This document shows, piece after piece, positions 44,546-57,019 of a stretch of DNA of 64,000 nucleotides (its first letter is position 1; the number at the start of each line of letters is the position of its first letter). The stretch is from Cepaea nemoralis. Its lineage: Eukaryota > Mollusca > Gastropoda > Stylommatophora > Helicidae. The notes below the pieces were generated by a model, which saw only the letters and a list, made by a program, of their open reading frames with translations, searched no databases and had not been told where the DNA came from. The position numbers and the translations under genes were made by a program. The DNA is taken from positions 856,501 through 920,500 of the forward strand of contig JACEFZ010011691.1 in assembly GCA_014155875.1 (NCBI GenBank), in the 5' to 3' direction.

Positions 44546-47500
44546 AATTGGTAGACACCACACCTAATTTCAGGAAACTGATAATTAATTGTGGATTCAT
44601 TACCATCACACTTAATATGTACAACATCAAAATGTTTACTATGTTTCACACTTGTTGACATCTCATATATTGATGCTTGATTGATTGTCTGGGACTATGG
44701 TCCAATGTGCAACTTTTCTAATATTTTGTGTAAATCAAAATAGAGATGTATGTACTGACCAGAAGGCTCAGGCCAGTCAATAAATGATTAACATGAATTG
44801 ACCTTCTGTTAATTTGTCAGTTCAAACCTATCTGTGAGTCAACAACTTCTTTGTACATCATGTTGTCAGAATCTAATGTGATTGATTATGTGTTTGATTG
44901 TTTAAGGATAAATTAACTCATAATGACTTACTGAATGGGGAAATAAAAAGACTCTAGATCTATCAACTGCTCTACATCCATGTTTTCTTCATCTAAATCA
45001 GGCTGAGAAACTTCTCCAGACTTTCCTCAGATTTGATAACCAATAAGGGGGCTCCAGAGCTAAAGAATCCTTGGAGAAGGGGCAGATTCCCAGTTAGTAA
45101 TTACCATTCTCACCAGGGCCATAATCTATATCTCCTAGACATAATTAATAGAACGAGGCCTGCAGATAACTCAAGGTTCATATTCTGGGGTTATTGAAGA
45201 TAGAAGAGGATGGGGCCCTACTTCTGTTGTTAGAGATGGGGCATGCACTACAGTGATCTCCCACTCCTTTCAAAATATATGACATATTGGGCTGGCTACG
45301 TCCTTGATGGGTCCCATATATTAACCTTTAAACAATTACATAAAAATACATGAACACAGTTATCTTTAGATTTTGAACATTGTCATTTTCTAGAATGTTT
45401 AACAGATACCATGTGGGGTATTGATTGACAGCCACATGATATGAATGACATTTATAGATAAATAAGAGTAGGTGACTGATCTTTCCTCCTGGAGAAGGGG
45501 GCCATGTTCAAATAGGCTTATACTTCAGAGAGAGGTGCTCCAGGAGAAATATATAGTGTGTATCTACTCTACCAACACTACTTCTCTTTCAGAGAAGGTA
45601 ATCTTTTCCTGTGGAGTCTGAACTTAACAGCATTTCATCAACCACCGGAAAATCTTATCCGTTGGGAAAACTCTGTCTAATGTCAGATTCTTTTCTTTAC
45701 TAGGAATTAATTCTGGTTACTTCAGTGCCTGTTGCCTGTCAACAACTCATCTGACAGGCATCATCGGATACTTCTCCCACACCAATACAAGAAAACTTGC
45801 AAGTCGTGTGCGAGGAAAATAACGGGTACATTTTATTGCCGTTGGCTCGCTACACGCAGGTAACAGTCGCTAGTAAACACACAACATAAAGTCACAATAT
45901 TCTCTATCACTAGTTTTCCTAAACCCTATAGCTAATCTCTATCTACTAGGCTATATGAAAACACATATCTATTCTATACGATGTGAACACTACAAAGTCA
46001 GTCCCCCGTCTGACGTTTTCTCCTTCCGTGGTCACACACCACGCGGATCGACCTTGACCTTGGTGCGTGTTGCCTCACATGGCCACGCTGATCGCAGACG
46101 TGGTATGTTGAGTGGATACTCAACTTCTCCGTGGCTACCACGAGGCGTGGATGCTATCGTGATTAGAGTGCTAACTCTCTGAACAACGCTCTGCGTGTCT
46201 CATGAGGGAATGGATAACCATCTCCCATTACCTCATCTCCCCCTGCCCTTACCTCGGGCACCGTATCACCTCCTGGCCTCTTCAAGATTGACTGCTCTTC
46301 CTGGCGGAGGGGATGCGGTTGAGTCTTTGACACACACCCACCCCCTCCTGTGTTGCGTCATCAACTTTCACTGATTGGTTGTGACGCAAGAGGTTTCTAA
46401 AAAAAAAAATTTAATGTCTCTAATTTTTTTTGGTCAAAGACTCTAGATAACCTGGCTTTGGGCACTCTAATAGACTTCTACTGACTATTGTCACAATGTA
46501 GCAGAACTTTACTTGGCTACTGGCAATCGCCACAAACTTGACTGGTTGGCGTGAGCCCTCTTCTCACATGCTATATTATATTTATTAGAGGTATGTCTGA
46601 ACCGGGACCGTCTGTCTTATAAGACCTGCCCCTCACATAGTAAATTAACTTACTACCCATACAAAGTTGACTTTCTTAGGGTCAACACATGAATTGCTTC
46701 ATGTCCCCCATAGAATATTTAACAACCATTACCCAAGGTGTGTGCGACAGGCTTTACCTACTTCGCTTCCGCGTGTAAAGTACTATTTCACTGTTAAGTT
46801 AGTGTTTCGTTGTCTATTATGTCCCCTGACCCGCAGTTATCTCCCTTTGATCTACAAAATGTGTATGTAATTTATATGTTTGTTTTTCTGGTTGTTTGCG
46901 TGTTTGGATGTAATCAATCTACTAATCTACCTTCTAATCTATGTTTCTAACTCCTATGTGTATGTATGTTAGTTTTTAAGTGTCATAATTTGGTTAAATG
47001 CGGCCACAAACAGGTGTATAACACTAATTCGTGACTACATTCCCTTGTTATGAGACCCAAAATACTGTAATCTACGTTCTAAACTATATTACAGACAACA
47101 CACTCACACTAGCACATTTTCACCAACGAAAACCAACATTAACACAGACAAACATCAAAATTCGCGCCAGGCAGCAGAAGAACTCGCTGACCGATCTCAC
47201 TCTCTCCCGTCTATTTTACATTCGCTCTCACTTTCACACTTCTGTCACACTCCTTTCACCCTTAATTCTGTCACCCCTCTTTTATCCTTCCACACTAATC
47301 CTTCTGATTCTTTAAAAACCTTGGAGTGACACTGTACAGGTTTGGCTCAGTTTGAGATAGTTGAGCCCAATGACTGTGCGAAAATCGCTGCACGAGTCAT
47401 GTATTTACACTATATTTACACGGACGAGAAGGGGTTGATGGTGTATCCCCTTGGTCTCATCATCCATTATATTATACTAACTACACCTCTAAATCCTAAC

Positions 47501-48150
47501 ATAATAATATTAATTCTATAAATATGTATTTAATGTGTTAACTAAATTTTTTCATGTTAATTATATGATATGTTTATATTAATCGTTATGTTTGTCTAAT
47601 CTAAGGGATGTAATCTAACTATTTAAATGCAATTAATGTGACGTGAGTATGTACCTTAATTACATGGATGATGTGAACATTCTAAAACTATTCTAAGTAA
47701 TGTTTTTACATGCATACAGAAATTATATGAATGATGTTCTTAATTTAAATGGTGTAAATGATGTATGTCCACTTATCTACTCTTTTTATCCTATTATGAT
47801 GTAAAATGATGTTGTTAGTAACTGGTAATGTTTGCTAGATGGTATGGTTTCATTAGGATGGAATGAACTGAAACTGAAATGAAGCTAAGTGAAATATAAC
47901 AACCTAAATGGTACTATTACTATCAAACTTTAATTTAGCTTGTAATTAACTATTTTTACGTCTAAATTAATATTCTAATTTAATTCTAATGGGTTAATTA
48001 CTGTACTAACTAAACTATTCAAATAAATGAGAACTATTATATTTCCTAATTCTATCTCTAATTTATCACTATCTTAAAATATTATGTTACATATCACAAT
48101 AAGTTTATATACATGGTATTCAGCTACCTCAGGTTCGTTGTTGCCTTCAT
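44546..48150. other. 3.6 kb without recognisable genes
   Basis: AT-rich DNA. A GC-richer patch at 45,780-46,340 may be retroelement sequence, and short open frames (45,955-46,182 and 47,031-47,315, both plus) have no motif I recognise. I see no tandem array. Confidence 0.4.
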
Positions 48151-48842
48151 GATTGTACATTGGTTTTATAGGCATAACAATGAAGCATATGACGGGTATG
48201 CGCCAGAAGAAGATACGTAAAAGGAGAAAAGGGATTTTCCAAGAAGGACCCAAAATAAACAATCAACACGAAAACCAATGGAAACGGGAGACATCAGAAG
48301 ACAACATAAAGAGACGTTGTGTAACTCTGCTTATGTGCGGATGTGTTTTCATGAAGCCCGTGTTCGGTGAAGATCTGGATGCAATGATTGCGAGGTTCGG
48401 CTAGGAAATAACAAGAGGAGGATTAGTGTGACGGAAGAAATGATCAATGGAAGGACCGAAAGCACAGAACCTAGACAAATCTGAATTTGGAACAGCGAAA
48501 TAGGAAACTACGCTCAAGGTGAAAACGGATCCTACAAGGATTTAGTCGTAGACGATATATAAACACCAACCCTGCATAAAAGGGTAGTTTATAGTCTAGG
48601 CAAGCCTGGTATTGTTATCCAGCACATTAATAAACGTGTGTGAGTATTCGCCTGGATTGCGTCAGTAGATTTTTCGCACTGATTTCCAGAAATTCAGGTG
48701 AGAGTTCACTGTTCTCATTTTGTTTCGAGCATAATGCGTTGACAATAATTTCTTGTTCAATGATTGCTGAAGTTATGTCGAGGCAATCATCAATCACAGA
48801 CTGCAGTGGTACATTGAAAGTGAAAACATCCTTGTGCCACAG
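48151..48842. other. Unassigned sequence with two short open stretches
   Basis: A plus-strand frame at 48,153-48,404 is Lys/Arg-rich. On the minus strand 48,627-48,840 reads WHKDVFTFNVPLQSVIDDCL and IIEQEIIVNALCSKQNENSE, which looks protein-like but unknown to me; its upstream extension in the same frame is antisense to LINE sequence and is probably an artefact. Confidence 0.3.
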
Positions 48843-49052
48843 CCGGCTGGCTTTAGGCAGTGCTACTCTATGGAAGATCAGACAACCTACCTCTCTCAAA
48901 AAATTGAGGATGCGTTCCAAGAGAAGAAGCTGGTGATTGCTGCATGGATAGATCTGAAGAAAACCTTTGACAAAGTCTGGAAAGAAGGTCTGATGAAGAA
49001 ACTGAGAAACTGTAAAGTCAATGAAAGAATGTACAAATGGGTGATAGCATAC
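48843..49052 (+). pseudogene. LINE RT fragment (motif A)
   Basis: Plus strand reads QPAGFRQCYSMEDQTTYLSQ then KIEDAFQEKKLVIAAWIDLK and KTFDKVWKEGL..NERMYKW. AGFR....TEDQ and W-I-D-x-x-K-x-F-D-K-V-W are the RT finger and motif A of a common invertebrate LINE; the catalytic Asp is intact. It ends abruptly against an opposing LINE. Confidence 0.85.
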
Positions 49053-50115
49053 AGTCCAGTGATCTGCTCGCTGGTGATTCTCACAGTGTACACGTTGAAC
49101 AGCACCAGGGATAATGGTGATCCCTGTGGTATGAAGTGGTTCCGAAGTCCAACTGCCACATCTGAAAACTACTTTCCGTTGGAAGAGGGCTGAAGTGATC
49201 CAACTAAGGAGGAAAGGACTTATCTTGAGTTCAAGAAGGTGAAGCATTAAGAAATCCAATGGTCTCTGTTGTACGCATCCTCGAGATCGAAGCTGCAGCA
49301 AAGGTTTCAATGCCTGAGTGGAAACCTTCATAGACGTCATGGGCAAAAACTGCTGCATTGGTTCAGGTTTCTCTTTTTGGACGGTACCCTCCACGGGTAG
49401 GTGGGAAAACACCTTGCCTCTCTAGTTGACTTGATATTATCCTGGCAATTAACTTCTCCAGCAGCTTGCCTATTGTATTCTGCATGGTTATTATTCAATA
49501 TCCCTGAATTTTTGTGTGGTCTTTGTCAGGCTTCGGCAAGGGAATCAAATAGCTGTGTAACCACTCCTCCTTTATGCTAGCGCTTCCTATACTGTTGTTG
49601 TAAACCTATTGATGTCATTGTATCTTATGCCATCTGGCCCTGGAGCACTGTTTTTTGATCGTCGAAGCACAGCCCTGATTTCTTTCACTGTCAAAGTGTC
49701 TTCATCCGAAATGTTCTGGGCCCTGCACCTGTCTGAGGTGACCTCCTTGGCAAGATTTTGGTCTCTCATGTCTGTCTGGTTGATCTGCTCTAGATAGCGT
49801 TCAAAGAGGGCTTCGCCCTGGTTCTCGTCAGTCCTCTGCCAGATGAGGTCAGCGCCTTGGAAGTCAGATATTCTCTTGTTCTTGACCACCCCACTCATTT
49901 TTACTTACTTTTATGTAGTCGCCAGAACAATTTCAGTGACTTGTCTGTGCTTATTCTTTGACCCATTTTTTACTTTTAACCTCCTTAACCAGTTTTTTTA
50001 AATAGCTTACTTTTGTGTGCAGCTCTTTTTCTAAGTGCATGCAGGGATTAGGATGGGCAACTCTGTTCTTTTTGGCGTTTTGCCATTTCCTTACAGCACT
50101 GGGCTTATCCACCCA
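49053..50115 (-). pseudogene. LINE RT fragment, opposite orientation
   Basis: Minus strand starts in a linker (AVRKWQNAKKNRVAHPNPC, LEKELHTKVSYLKKLVKEVK), continues KNKRISDFQGADLIWQRTDE and TVKEIRAVLRRSKNSAPGPD (RT start), then LPKPDKDHTK, KLLEKLIARIISSQLERQGV, GYRPKRETWTNAA and, after lesions, motif-B-like sequence near 49,130. Stops and frameshifts occur throughout. The two opposed LINEs meet near 49,052. Confidence 0.78.
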
Positions 50116-52196
50116 AGTATAGTGGCTATGTGGAGACTGTTTAGAGAGAGGGAAGCCATGGTAGTATAGTGGCTATGTGGTGACTGTTTAGAGAGATGGC
50201 AGCCATGGTAGTATAGTGGCTATGTGGTGACTGTTTAGAGAGATGGCAGCCATGGTAGTATAGTGGCTATGTGGTGACTGTTTAGAGAGAGGGAAGCCAT
50301 GGTAGTATAGTGGCTATGTGGTGACTGTTTAGAGAGAGGGAAGCCATGGTAGTATAGTGGCTATGTGGTGACTGTTTAGAGAGAGGGAAGCCATGGTAGT
50401 ATAGTGGCTATGTGGTGACTGTTTAGAGAGAGGGAAGCCATGGTAGTATAGTGGCTATGTGGTGACTGTTTAGAGAGAGGGAAGCCATGGTAGTATAGTG
50501 GCTATGTGGTGACTGTTTAGAGAGAGGGAAGCCATGGTAGTATAGTGGCTATGTGGTGACTGTTTAGAGAGATGGCAGCCATGGTAGTATAGTGGCTATG
50601 TGGTGACTGTTTAGAGAGATGGCAGCCATGGTAGTATAGTGGCTATGTGGTGACTGTTTAGAGAGAGGGAAGCCATGGTAGTATAGTGGCTATGTGGTGA
50701 CTGTTTAGAGAGAGGGAAGCCATGGTAGTATAGTGGCTGTGTGGTGACTGTTTAGAGAGAGGGAAGCCATGGTAGTATAGTGGCTATGTGGTGACTGTTT
50801 AGAGAGAGGGAAGCCATGGTAGTATAGTGGCTGTGTGGTGACTGTTTAGAGAGAGGGAAGCCATGGTAGTATAGTGGCTGTGTGGAGACTGTTTAGAGAG
50901 ATGGAAGCCATGGTAGTATAGTGGCTGTGTGGAGACTTTTTAGAGAGAGGGAAGCCATGGTAGTATAGTGGCTGTGTGGTGATGGTTAGAGAGAGGGAAG
51001 CCATGGTAGTATAGTGGCTGTGTGGAGATGGTTAGAGAGAGGGAAGCCATGGTAGTATAGTGGCTGTGTGGAGATGGTTAGAGAGAGGGAAGCCATGGTA
51101 GTATAGTGGCTGTGTGGAGACTGTTTAGAGAGATGGAAGCCATGGTAGTATAGTGGCTGTGTGGAGATGGTTAGAGAGAGGGAAGCCATGGTAGTATAGT
51201 GGCAGTGTGGAGATGGTTAGAGAGATGGAAGCCATGGTAGTATAGTGGCTGTGTGGAGACTGTTTAGAGAGAGGGAAGCCATGGTAGTATAGTGGCTATG
51301 TGGTGATGGTTAGAGAGATGGAAGCCATGGTAGTATAGTGGCTGTGTGGTGACTGTTTAGAGAGATGGAAGCCATGGTAGTATAGTGGCTATGTGGTGAC
51401 TGTTTAGAGAGATGGCAGCCATGGTAGTATAGTGGCTGTGTGGTGATGGTTAGAGAGATGGAAGCCATGGTAGTATAGTGGCTATGTGGTGATGGTTAGA
51501 GAGATGGAAGCCATGGTAGTATAGTGGCTGTGTGGTGACTGTTTAGAGAGATGGAAGCCATGGTAGTATAGTGGCTATGTGGTGACTGTTTAGAGAGATG
51601 GAAGCCATGGTAGTATAGTGGCTGTGTGGTGACTGTTTAGAGAGATGGAAGCCATGGTAGTATAGTGGCTATGTGGTGACTGTTTAGAGAGATGGAAGCC
51701 ATGGTAGTATAGTGGCTATGTGGTGACTGTTTAGAGAGATGGAAGCCATGGTAGTATAGTGGCTATGTGGTGACTGTTTAGAGAGATGGAAGCCATGGTA
51801 GTATAGTGGCTATGTGGTGACTGTTTAGAGAGATGGAAGCCATGGTAGTATAGTGGCTATGTGGTGATTGTTTAGAGAGATGGAAGCCATGGTAGTATAG
51901 TGGCTATGTGGTGACTGTTTAGAGAGATGGAAGCCATGGTAGTATAGTGGCTGTGTGGTGACTGTTTAGAGAGATGGAAGCCATGGTAGTATAGTGGCTA
52001 TGTGGTGACTGTTTAGAGAGATGGAAGCCATGGTAGTATAGTGGCTATGTGGTGACTGTTTAGAGAGATGGAAGCCATGGTAGTATAGTGGCTATGTGGT
52101 GACTGTTTAGAGAGATGGAAGCCATGGTAGTATAGTGGCTGTGTGGTGACTGTTTAGAGAGATGGAAGCCATGGTAGTATAGTGGCTGTGTGGTGA
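50116..52196. repeat. 47-bp minisatellite, about 44 copies
   Basis: Unit: ATGGTAGTATAGTGGCTATG, then TGGTGACTGTTTAGAGAGA and (G/T)GGAAGCC. Variant zones are visible: GGGAAGCC dominates the left, a shorter GGAGATGGTTAG form the middle (50,930-51,330) and ATGGAAGCC the right. Regional homogenisation of this type is expected from unequal exchange. Confidence 0.95.
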
Positions 52197-52257
52197 TGGG
52201 TTCAGGAGTGGACTCTCATTTTGTTCATTGACCTGGGATCCAAGGTCAACCCAACCT

Positions 52258-52913
52258 TCTTCTTTCATTCACTTGAAATATGTCTATAACTGCAATGTTG
52301 TCTCTTGTATGAATCTAACTGTCTTTTTTAGTTGACACAGCGGTCCATAGAGTTTATCTTCCACTGTCGTCTCTCTAGGCCAGAAGGTTTGCCTAGATAT
52401 GTTATATTTTGGGCAGTCTTGGAGTATGTGCTCTCCTGTCTGTGACGCCAATCTACATGTGCACATGGCTGTTTCAGCAATCTTGAATTTTGTATACATA
52501 TAGTTGCTTAATCTATTGTGTCCTGTTCTGAGGTGCAGAATGATGACTTATTCTGGTCCGTCCATAATGTGGTAGTTATCTTGAGCAGGTTTTGGTTTCT
52601 TTCTGACTGATCTGATCATTCTTTTCTTTTGGTGGTATGTAACAGGTACATCAGGCTGTTTTTCTTTGGCTCCTTCCTTAGCCAATTGATCAGCTCTGTC
52701 GTTTCCGGGTACTCCACAGTAGGATGGTATCCACTGTATGGTGACCTTATGCTGACTGCTAAGTTCAGAAAGTAGTGTCCTTAGTACTGGCAATTTCCCA
52801 AACAGGAGCGCCTCGAGTACTAATTTTGCATCTGTCAGTAGCACCACAGGTTGTGTACCATTGCTGGTATTTAGTCATTTCTCTGTTGCTATCTTGATTG
52901 CCTCAATTTCAGC
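52258..52913 (-). pseudogene. RNase H LINE copy 2, C-terminal part
   Basis: Minus strand reads SGAEIEAIKIATEK, a TGA, LNTSNGTQPVVLLTDAKLVL, then VTIQWIPSYCGVPGNDRADQ, and after a frameshift the Cys-rich tail MCTCRLASQTGEHILQDCPK. The RNase HI His is replaced by Tyr (PSYCG; copy 1 has PSHCG). Its N-terminal half is at 55,194-55,460, beyond a 2.28-kb insertion. Confidence 0.85.
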
Positions 52914-53071
52914 TCCACTTCTTACAATTTTTGCAAGAATGCTCACGACAATCATCAGTGTCTCAACTGTGTGTAAAGTGTGGGAGTTTGTTTTTATTAG
53001 CTTCAGTGATCATGTATGTGTGTAGATGTGGGGATGTTGTGTGGTGTGTGGAATGTATGGTGGAGGGGTTG

Positions 53072-53570
53072 TCTTCTTCTTCTTTGTGTTCATCCGGAGT
53101 GTTTTTTCAGATGTGATTGCAGTGTGTCTAGTTATGCGCCTTTGGGCCGAAACCCGTAGGCCAACACATCCGGCTTTAGCGTGCTTTATTTGACCAGGTA
53201 GCATTCCTGGGAGACGCTCACTTTTGCAGTACCGTCCACAACCCAGCTGACCAAGTTGGAACAGTCGAAGACAACGGTCATCACTCAAAGGAAGGCAGGG
53301 ACAGTCCATGGCATTTTCCACCATCCAGGGTTGCTTCCATAATTGCAGGGCCGGCACATAGCGCCCTGGTGCTGGGCCCACCGTCCTGCTCATGGCTGCT
53401 TTAATTCCTCACTTCAATATATTGGGCATTTCGTTCGCCCCGGGCCGTTCCCGCACAAACCAGACAGGCCTGCAGACGGTATCCGCTCAGCGAGTATTCG
53501 ACACGGACATGTGCTTGTCTTTGTTCCCGTCAGAACTGTTCCAGGCACGACAGACATTCGGAAAACTACC
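53072..53570 (+). repeat. Retroelement-like repeat, partner of 39.0 kb
   Basis: Begins CTTCTTCTTCTTTGTGTTCATC, then CCGGAGTG, GATGTGATTGCAG and GGCCAACACATCCGG, and continues GC-rich to about 53,570. The start matches the minus-strand copy at 38,988-39,145. No conserved ORF. Confidence 0.65.
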
Positions 53571-53574
53571 TAGT

Positions 53575-54930
53575 CAGGTGCAGGGGTTGTATGTGGGGGA
53601 TGTGTATGGGTTGATGGGTGATGTGTGGATGGGTGAAGGGATGTGTAGTTGGTGGGGGATGTATGTGTGTGTGAGGGATGTGTGTGTGTGTGGGGGGGGG
53701 GGGGGGATATTTGGGAGGATTATTGGAAGTATGTGGGTGTTGATGGGTTGGGGAGTGTGGGTAGGGAATGTGTATTTGGGTGGGTGAATGGGTGTGTAGG
53801 AGATTGTGTGGGTTGGGGATGGGTGTGTAATGTGTGTGGGGGTGAGTGTGGGGGGAGGAGGTGTCTGTGAATGGGATATGTTTGTGTGGGTGGGATTGTG
53901 TGAGTGTGGATGGGGTAAATGTGAGTGGGTGGAGGATGTATGTGTGGGTGGTGAGGATGTTTGTAGGTGGGGGATGTGTGGGTGGGTGGGGAGATGTGTG
54001 TGTGGGTGAAGGATGTGTGGGCGGGGATGTGTATGAGGAATGCATGTGGGGGATGTGTGTGTGTGTGAGGGGAATGTTTATGGGTGGAGTTTTATGTGGG
54101 AGGGGAGATGTGTGAGAGGTGGGGGAGGTGTGGGATGTGCAAGTGGATGACGGATGTATGTGAGAATGGGGGATGTGTGTTTGGCTGGGTGGTTGCTGTG
54201 TGTGTGGGTGGGAGGGTAGATGAGAGATGCACGTGTTGATAGGCGGGTGGGTGATGTGTGAGTGGTTGATGGATGAGTACGTGAGTGGGTGGATGTGTGT
54301 GAGAGATGAGTGTATGGTTGGGGGATGTGTGTGTTTGTGGGAAGATGTGCGTGAGCGGTGGATGAGTGTGGGTGGGGTATATGTGGGTGGTGGGGTTGTG
54401 TGGGTAGGATGTGTGTTTTTTGGGTGTTTATGCGCGGGAGATATGTGTGGGCAGGTGGGGAGATGTGTTTGTGGATGGGGGTTTGTGTATAGGAGGGGGA
54501 TGTGTAGTTGAGAGGTGGTGGATATTGGATGGGTGAGTGGGTGTAGGTTGGCTGATGTGTGTGTGGGTGGGTGAGGACAATTGTGAGGGTGCGGGATGTA
54601 TGTGTGGATAGGTGAGGGATGTGTAGGTTGACAGGGGTATGTGTGTGTGGTTTTGTAATGTGTGTTTTGCTGGGTGGTTGCAGGTGTGTGGGTGGGTGGT
54701 GGAGAATATGTGGGTGGGTGTGTGCGTGTCGGTTATGGGATGGGTGGGGGATGTATGTGTGGGTTGGGAAATGTGTGTGGGTGGGGGATCAGTGGGTTTG
54801 TGGCGGCATGTATGTTTGCCTGAGTCTGTGTGAGTGCGTGGAAGTATGTGTGGGTGGATGAGGGATGTGTGGGTGGCTGAGGGCTGTGTGGGTGGCTGCG
54901 GGGTGTGAGGGTGGGTGGTGGATGTGTCTC
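53575..54930. repeat. GT/G-rich low-complexity region
   Basis: About 1.35 kb of irregular GGGATGTGTGTGGGTGGGTG-like sequence, including a G14 run near 53,692. Open frames on both strands (Gly/Val/Trp/Cys or His/Pro/Thr-rich) are artefacts of composition. Confidence 0.92.
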
Positions 54931-55193
54931 ACAACATTGCAATATGCACTGTTCATGTTAACAACTTTCATTTGACAATGTTTTTTTTTTTCAAAGTGAA
55001 TGTACCATGCGTAATATGCATTGTTTATGCTTACAAAAATCCATTTGACAATGTTTTTTTTTCACTATGAAAATGTAACATGCACATTTGATGAATAAAA
55101 GATGAGTGATCGAAAGGGCTGAATGTAAGACGGGCCTGCGTGCCCAATTTGTTACCCTTTTAAAATAAAGTTTGTTTGTTTGTTCGTTCGTTC

Positions 55194-55460
55194 ATCATAG
55201 TTATGGCAGTACTTTCCTGTTGGTACTCTAGCTGTGTCCCTAGTATTATTTTTGTATTCTATGTACACTCCAGCTACTCCATTTTGACCAGCATTTTGTG
55301 CTGACCCATCCTGTGGGTATTGTTCATCAAGGAAGTTGAGAGTGGCTGTTCTGCGCTGCACACTGTTCTGTTCTTCCTTGTCAGATATTCCTCTCACGTT
55401 TGTCTGGATTTGTAATGATAGTCTGTGTTCATCTTTCCATGGAGTTCGCTCTGGGATAGT
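55194..55460 (-). pseudogene. RNase H LINE copy 2, N-terminal RNase H part
   Basis: Minus strand reads ERTPWKDEHRLSLQIQTNVR, then RRTATLNFLDEQYPQDGSAQ and AGVYIEYKNNT..VPTGKYCHNYD. D-G-S is the first catalytic block of RNase HI, and GKY..NY leads into A-E-x-E-A-I, which is found at 52,913. Confidence 0.82.
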
Positions 55461-56219
55461 TGTTAGGGGTCAACCCAGCCTAAAATGGATGCCAGGAAAT
55501 TGTTGGGGAAGTCAAGGTGGCCTGAATGATACTGACCACGTCAGCTACGAGTTGATTGGTCAATACAATTTGTGCCCAGTTAACATACGCCCAATGTGTC
55601 TTAAGGCATGTAGAAGGGACTTTTATTACCCTATTTAGATAAGAACAACAATGAACCAATGATCGAAGATTATTCAGGGGATATCAGATAGTATGAGGGG
55701 GGCTTCACGTGGAAAGATTAAAAGTGTGATAGAAATTACAATAATCACACATTGTCTTGTAACCTATTAATATTGTTCTTAAGGATGTCAAGAGTATTCG
55801 GCATGTGGCATCACAGTGCAGATGAACACAGTGATGTCATAAGGACAGTTTAAAGATGGCCACCCCACTTTTAACATGCACCAAAGAGGAGCAGCGCTCT
55901 GTTATCCATGTTGTGATCAGTGAAGGAGTGAAACCAATATAAATTCATCAATGTATGAAGGTCCAGTATGGTAATGCATGCCTGTCAGTCCAGCAAGTGT
56001 ATAAGTGGAGTAGGAAGTTTCAAAATGGCATGACTTCTGTGACCAACTGTTCAGAACCGGATCAGGCACACCGAGTAGTGACCCCAGAGTGGTTACTCAC
56101 ATGACCAAGATAACTTTTTTCTTCAGAAATCTAAGCACGTTATCAGCGCTGGAGGACTTGCATTGAATGCAATGGTGACTGCATCGGAAAATGATACATT
56201 TGTTCTGTACTTATTCAGA
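55461..56219. other. Unassigned sequence
   Basis: No recognisable gene. Around 55,850-56,100 scattered short matches to transposase-like residues were considered but not convincing. Confidence 0.35.
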
Positions 56220-56221
56220 AG

Positions 56222-56252
<31 letters not shown>

Positions 56253-56900
56253 AGTGTCCTGTCACCTGGCACAGACTTTCATGTCTCTCCACAGATCTCG
56301 GTCTTTGGTTTTTTGGATCAACTCTGCTGATGATATTCCTCTATGCCACCATCTCAATCCATCCAGCATCATTTCTCTTGGTCTGCCTCTGCCTCTCTTC
56401 CCCTTAATCTTTCAAGCTGTCACAATGTTCTCCAGTGCCTCACTTCTCATCACATGACTAAAGAAAGTGACTTGTCTCTTTCTTATTATTGTATATAATA
56501 TTGTAGCTTCTTTCAGGCAATCATTAATTATTCTGGCAGTCCAAGGAACTTGCAACATTTGTCTCATTAACCACAACTCTATTGCTTCAAAATTCTTCCT
56601 AATTTGTTAATTGATATACCAAGATTCACCACCATACAGGAAAACTGACTCTATGTAGCATTTCAGCACTCACATTATAACATTCAATGATAGTGACTTA
56701 TTGCATAAGCTACTCTTTATTTTCTGGAATGCGGCTTTTACTTGCCCTATTCTGCTCTTAATCTCTGTTGTACATCTTCCATCTGATGTTATAAATGCCC
56801 CTAGGTATTTAAAATTATCCACTTGGTTAATAATGTTCCCTTCTATTTCCATTCAACATTTTGGTGCCAAAATAAAATTAAGGTTTTCATTTGAAGCCCC
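56220..56900 (-). pseudogene. LINE ORF2 C-terminal part with (ATG)n tail
   Basis: Minus strand reads MEIEGNIINQVDNFKYLGAF, ITSDGRCTTEIKSRIGQVKA and SLCNKSLSLNVIM, then decayed sequence to GKRGRGRPRE-like residues near 56,390 and a (GAT)n tail at 56,221-56,252. It matches 15,640-15,845 at its 3' end and 26.7-26.95 kb in the middle. Confidence 0.82.
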
Positions 56901-57019
56901 TTTGTATGGCTAGCAGACTTGAAAAAAGATTAATAATAGAGCAAACTTTCAAATCATATAAAAGATATAAAAATGTACAGATTATAAATTCTGCTATGTT
57001 TTGTTGCATATAATCTTAC

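Larger units (their letters stand above)
52914..55193 (+). mobile_element. 2.28-kb block inserted into the RNase H domain
   Basis: Removing this block joins the two LINE parts exactly in frame (..HNYD/AEIEAI..). It contains a repeat also seen at 38.99-39.14 kb (53,072-53,570), a GT-rich low-complexity region (53,575-54,925), and at the right end GGGCCTGCGTGCCCAATTTG, then AATAAAG and a (TTTG)n(TTCG)n tail, typical of a LINE 3' end on the plus strand. No long ORF. Confidence 0.65.

Noticed and set aside
45780..46640. LTR retrotransposon
   Set aside because: GC-richer patch without gag, pol, primer site or visible repeat partner.
48853..49412. Single 261-residue minus-strand frame from 48,627 to 49,412 as one gene
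   Set aside because: Its middle is antisense to a plus-strand LINE RT (WIDLKKTFDKVW) and its upstream part is out of frame with the real minus-strand RT; the frame is a chance fusion.
50116..52196. Array of tRNA genes
   Set aside because: Only an A-box-like motif recurs; there is no B box, anticodon arm or terminator.
53566..54971. Overlapping frames of 60-160 residues on both strands
   Set aside because: GT-rich low complexity gives few stops in any frame; no domain.
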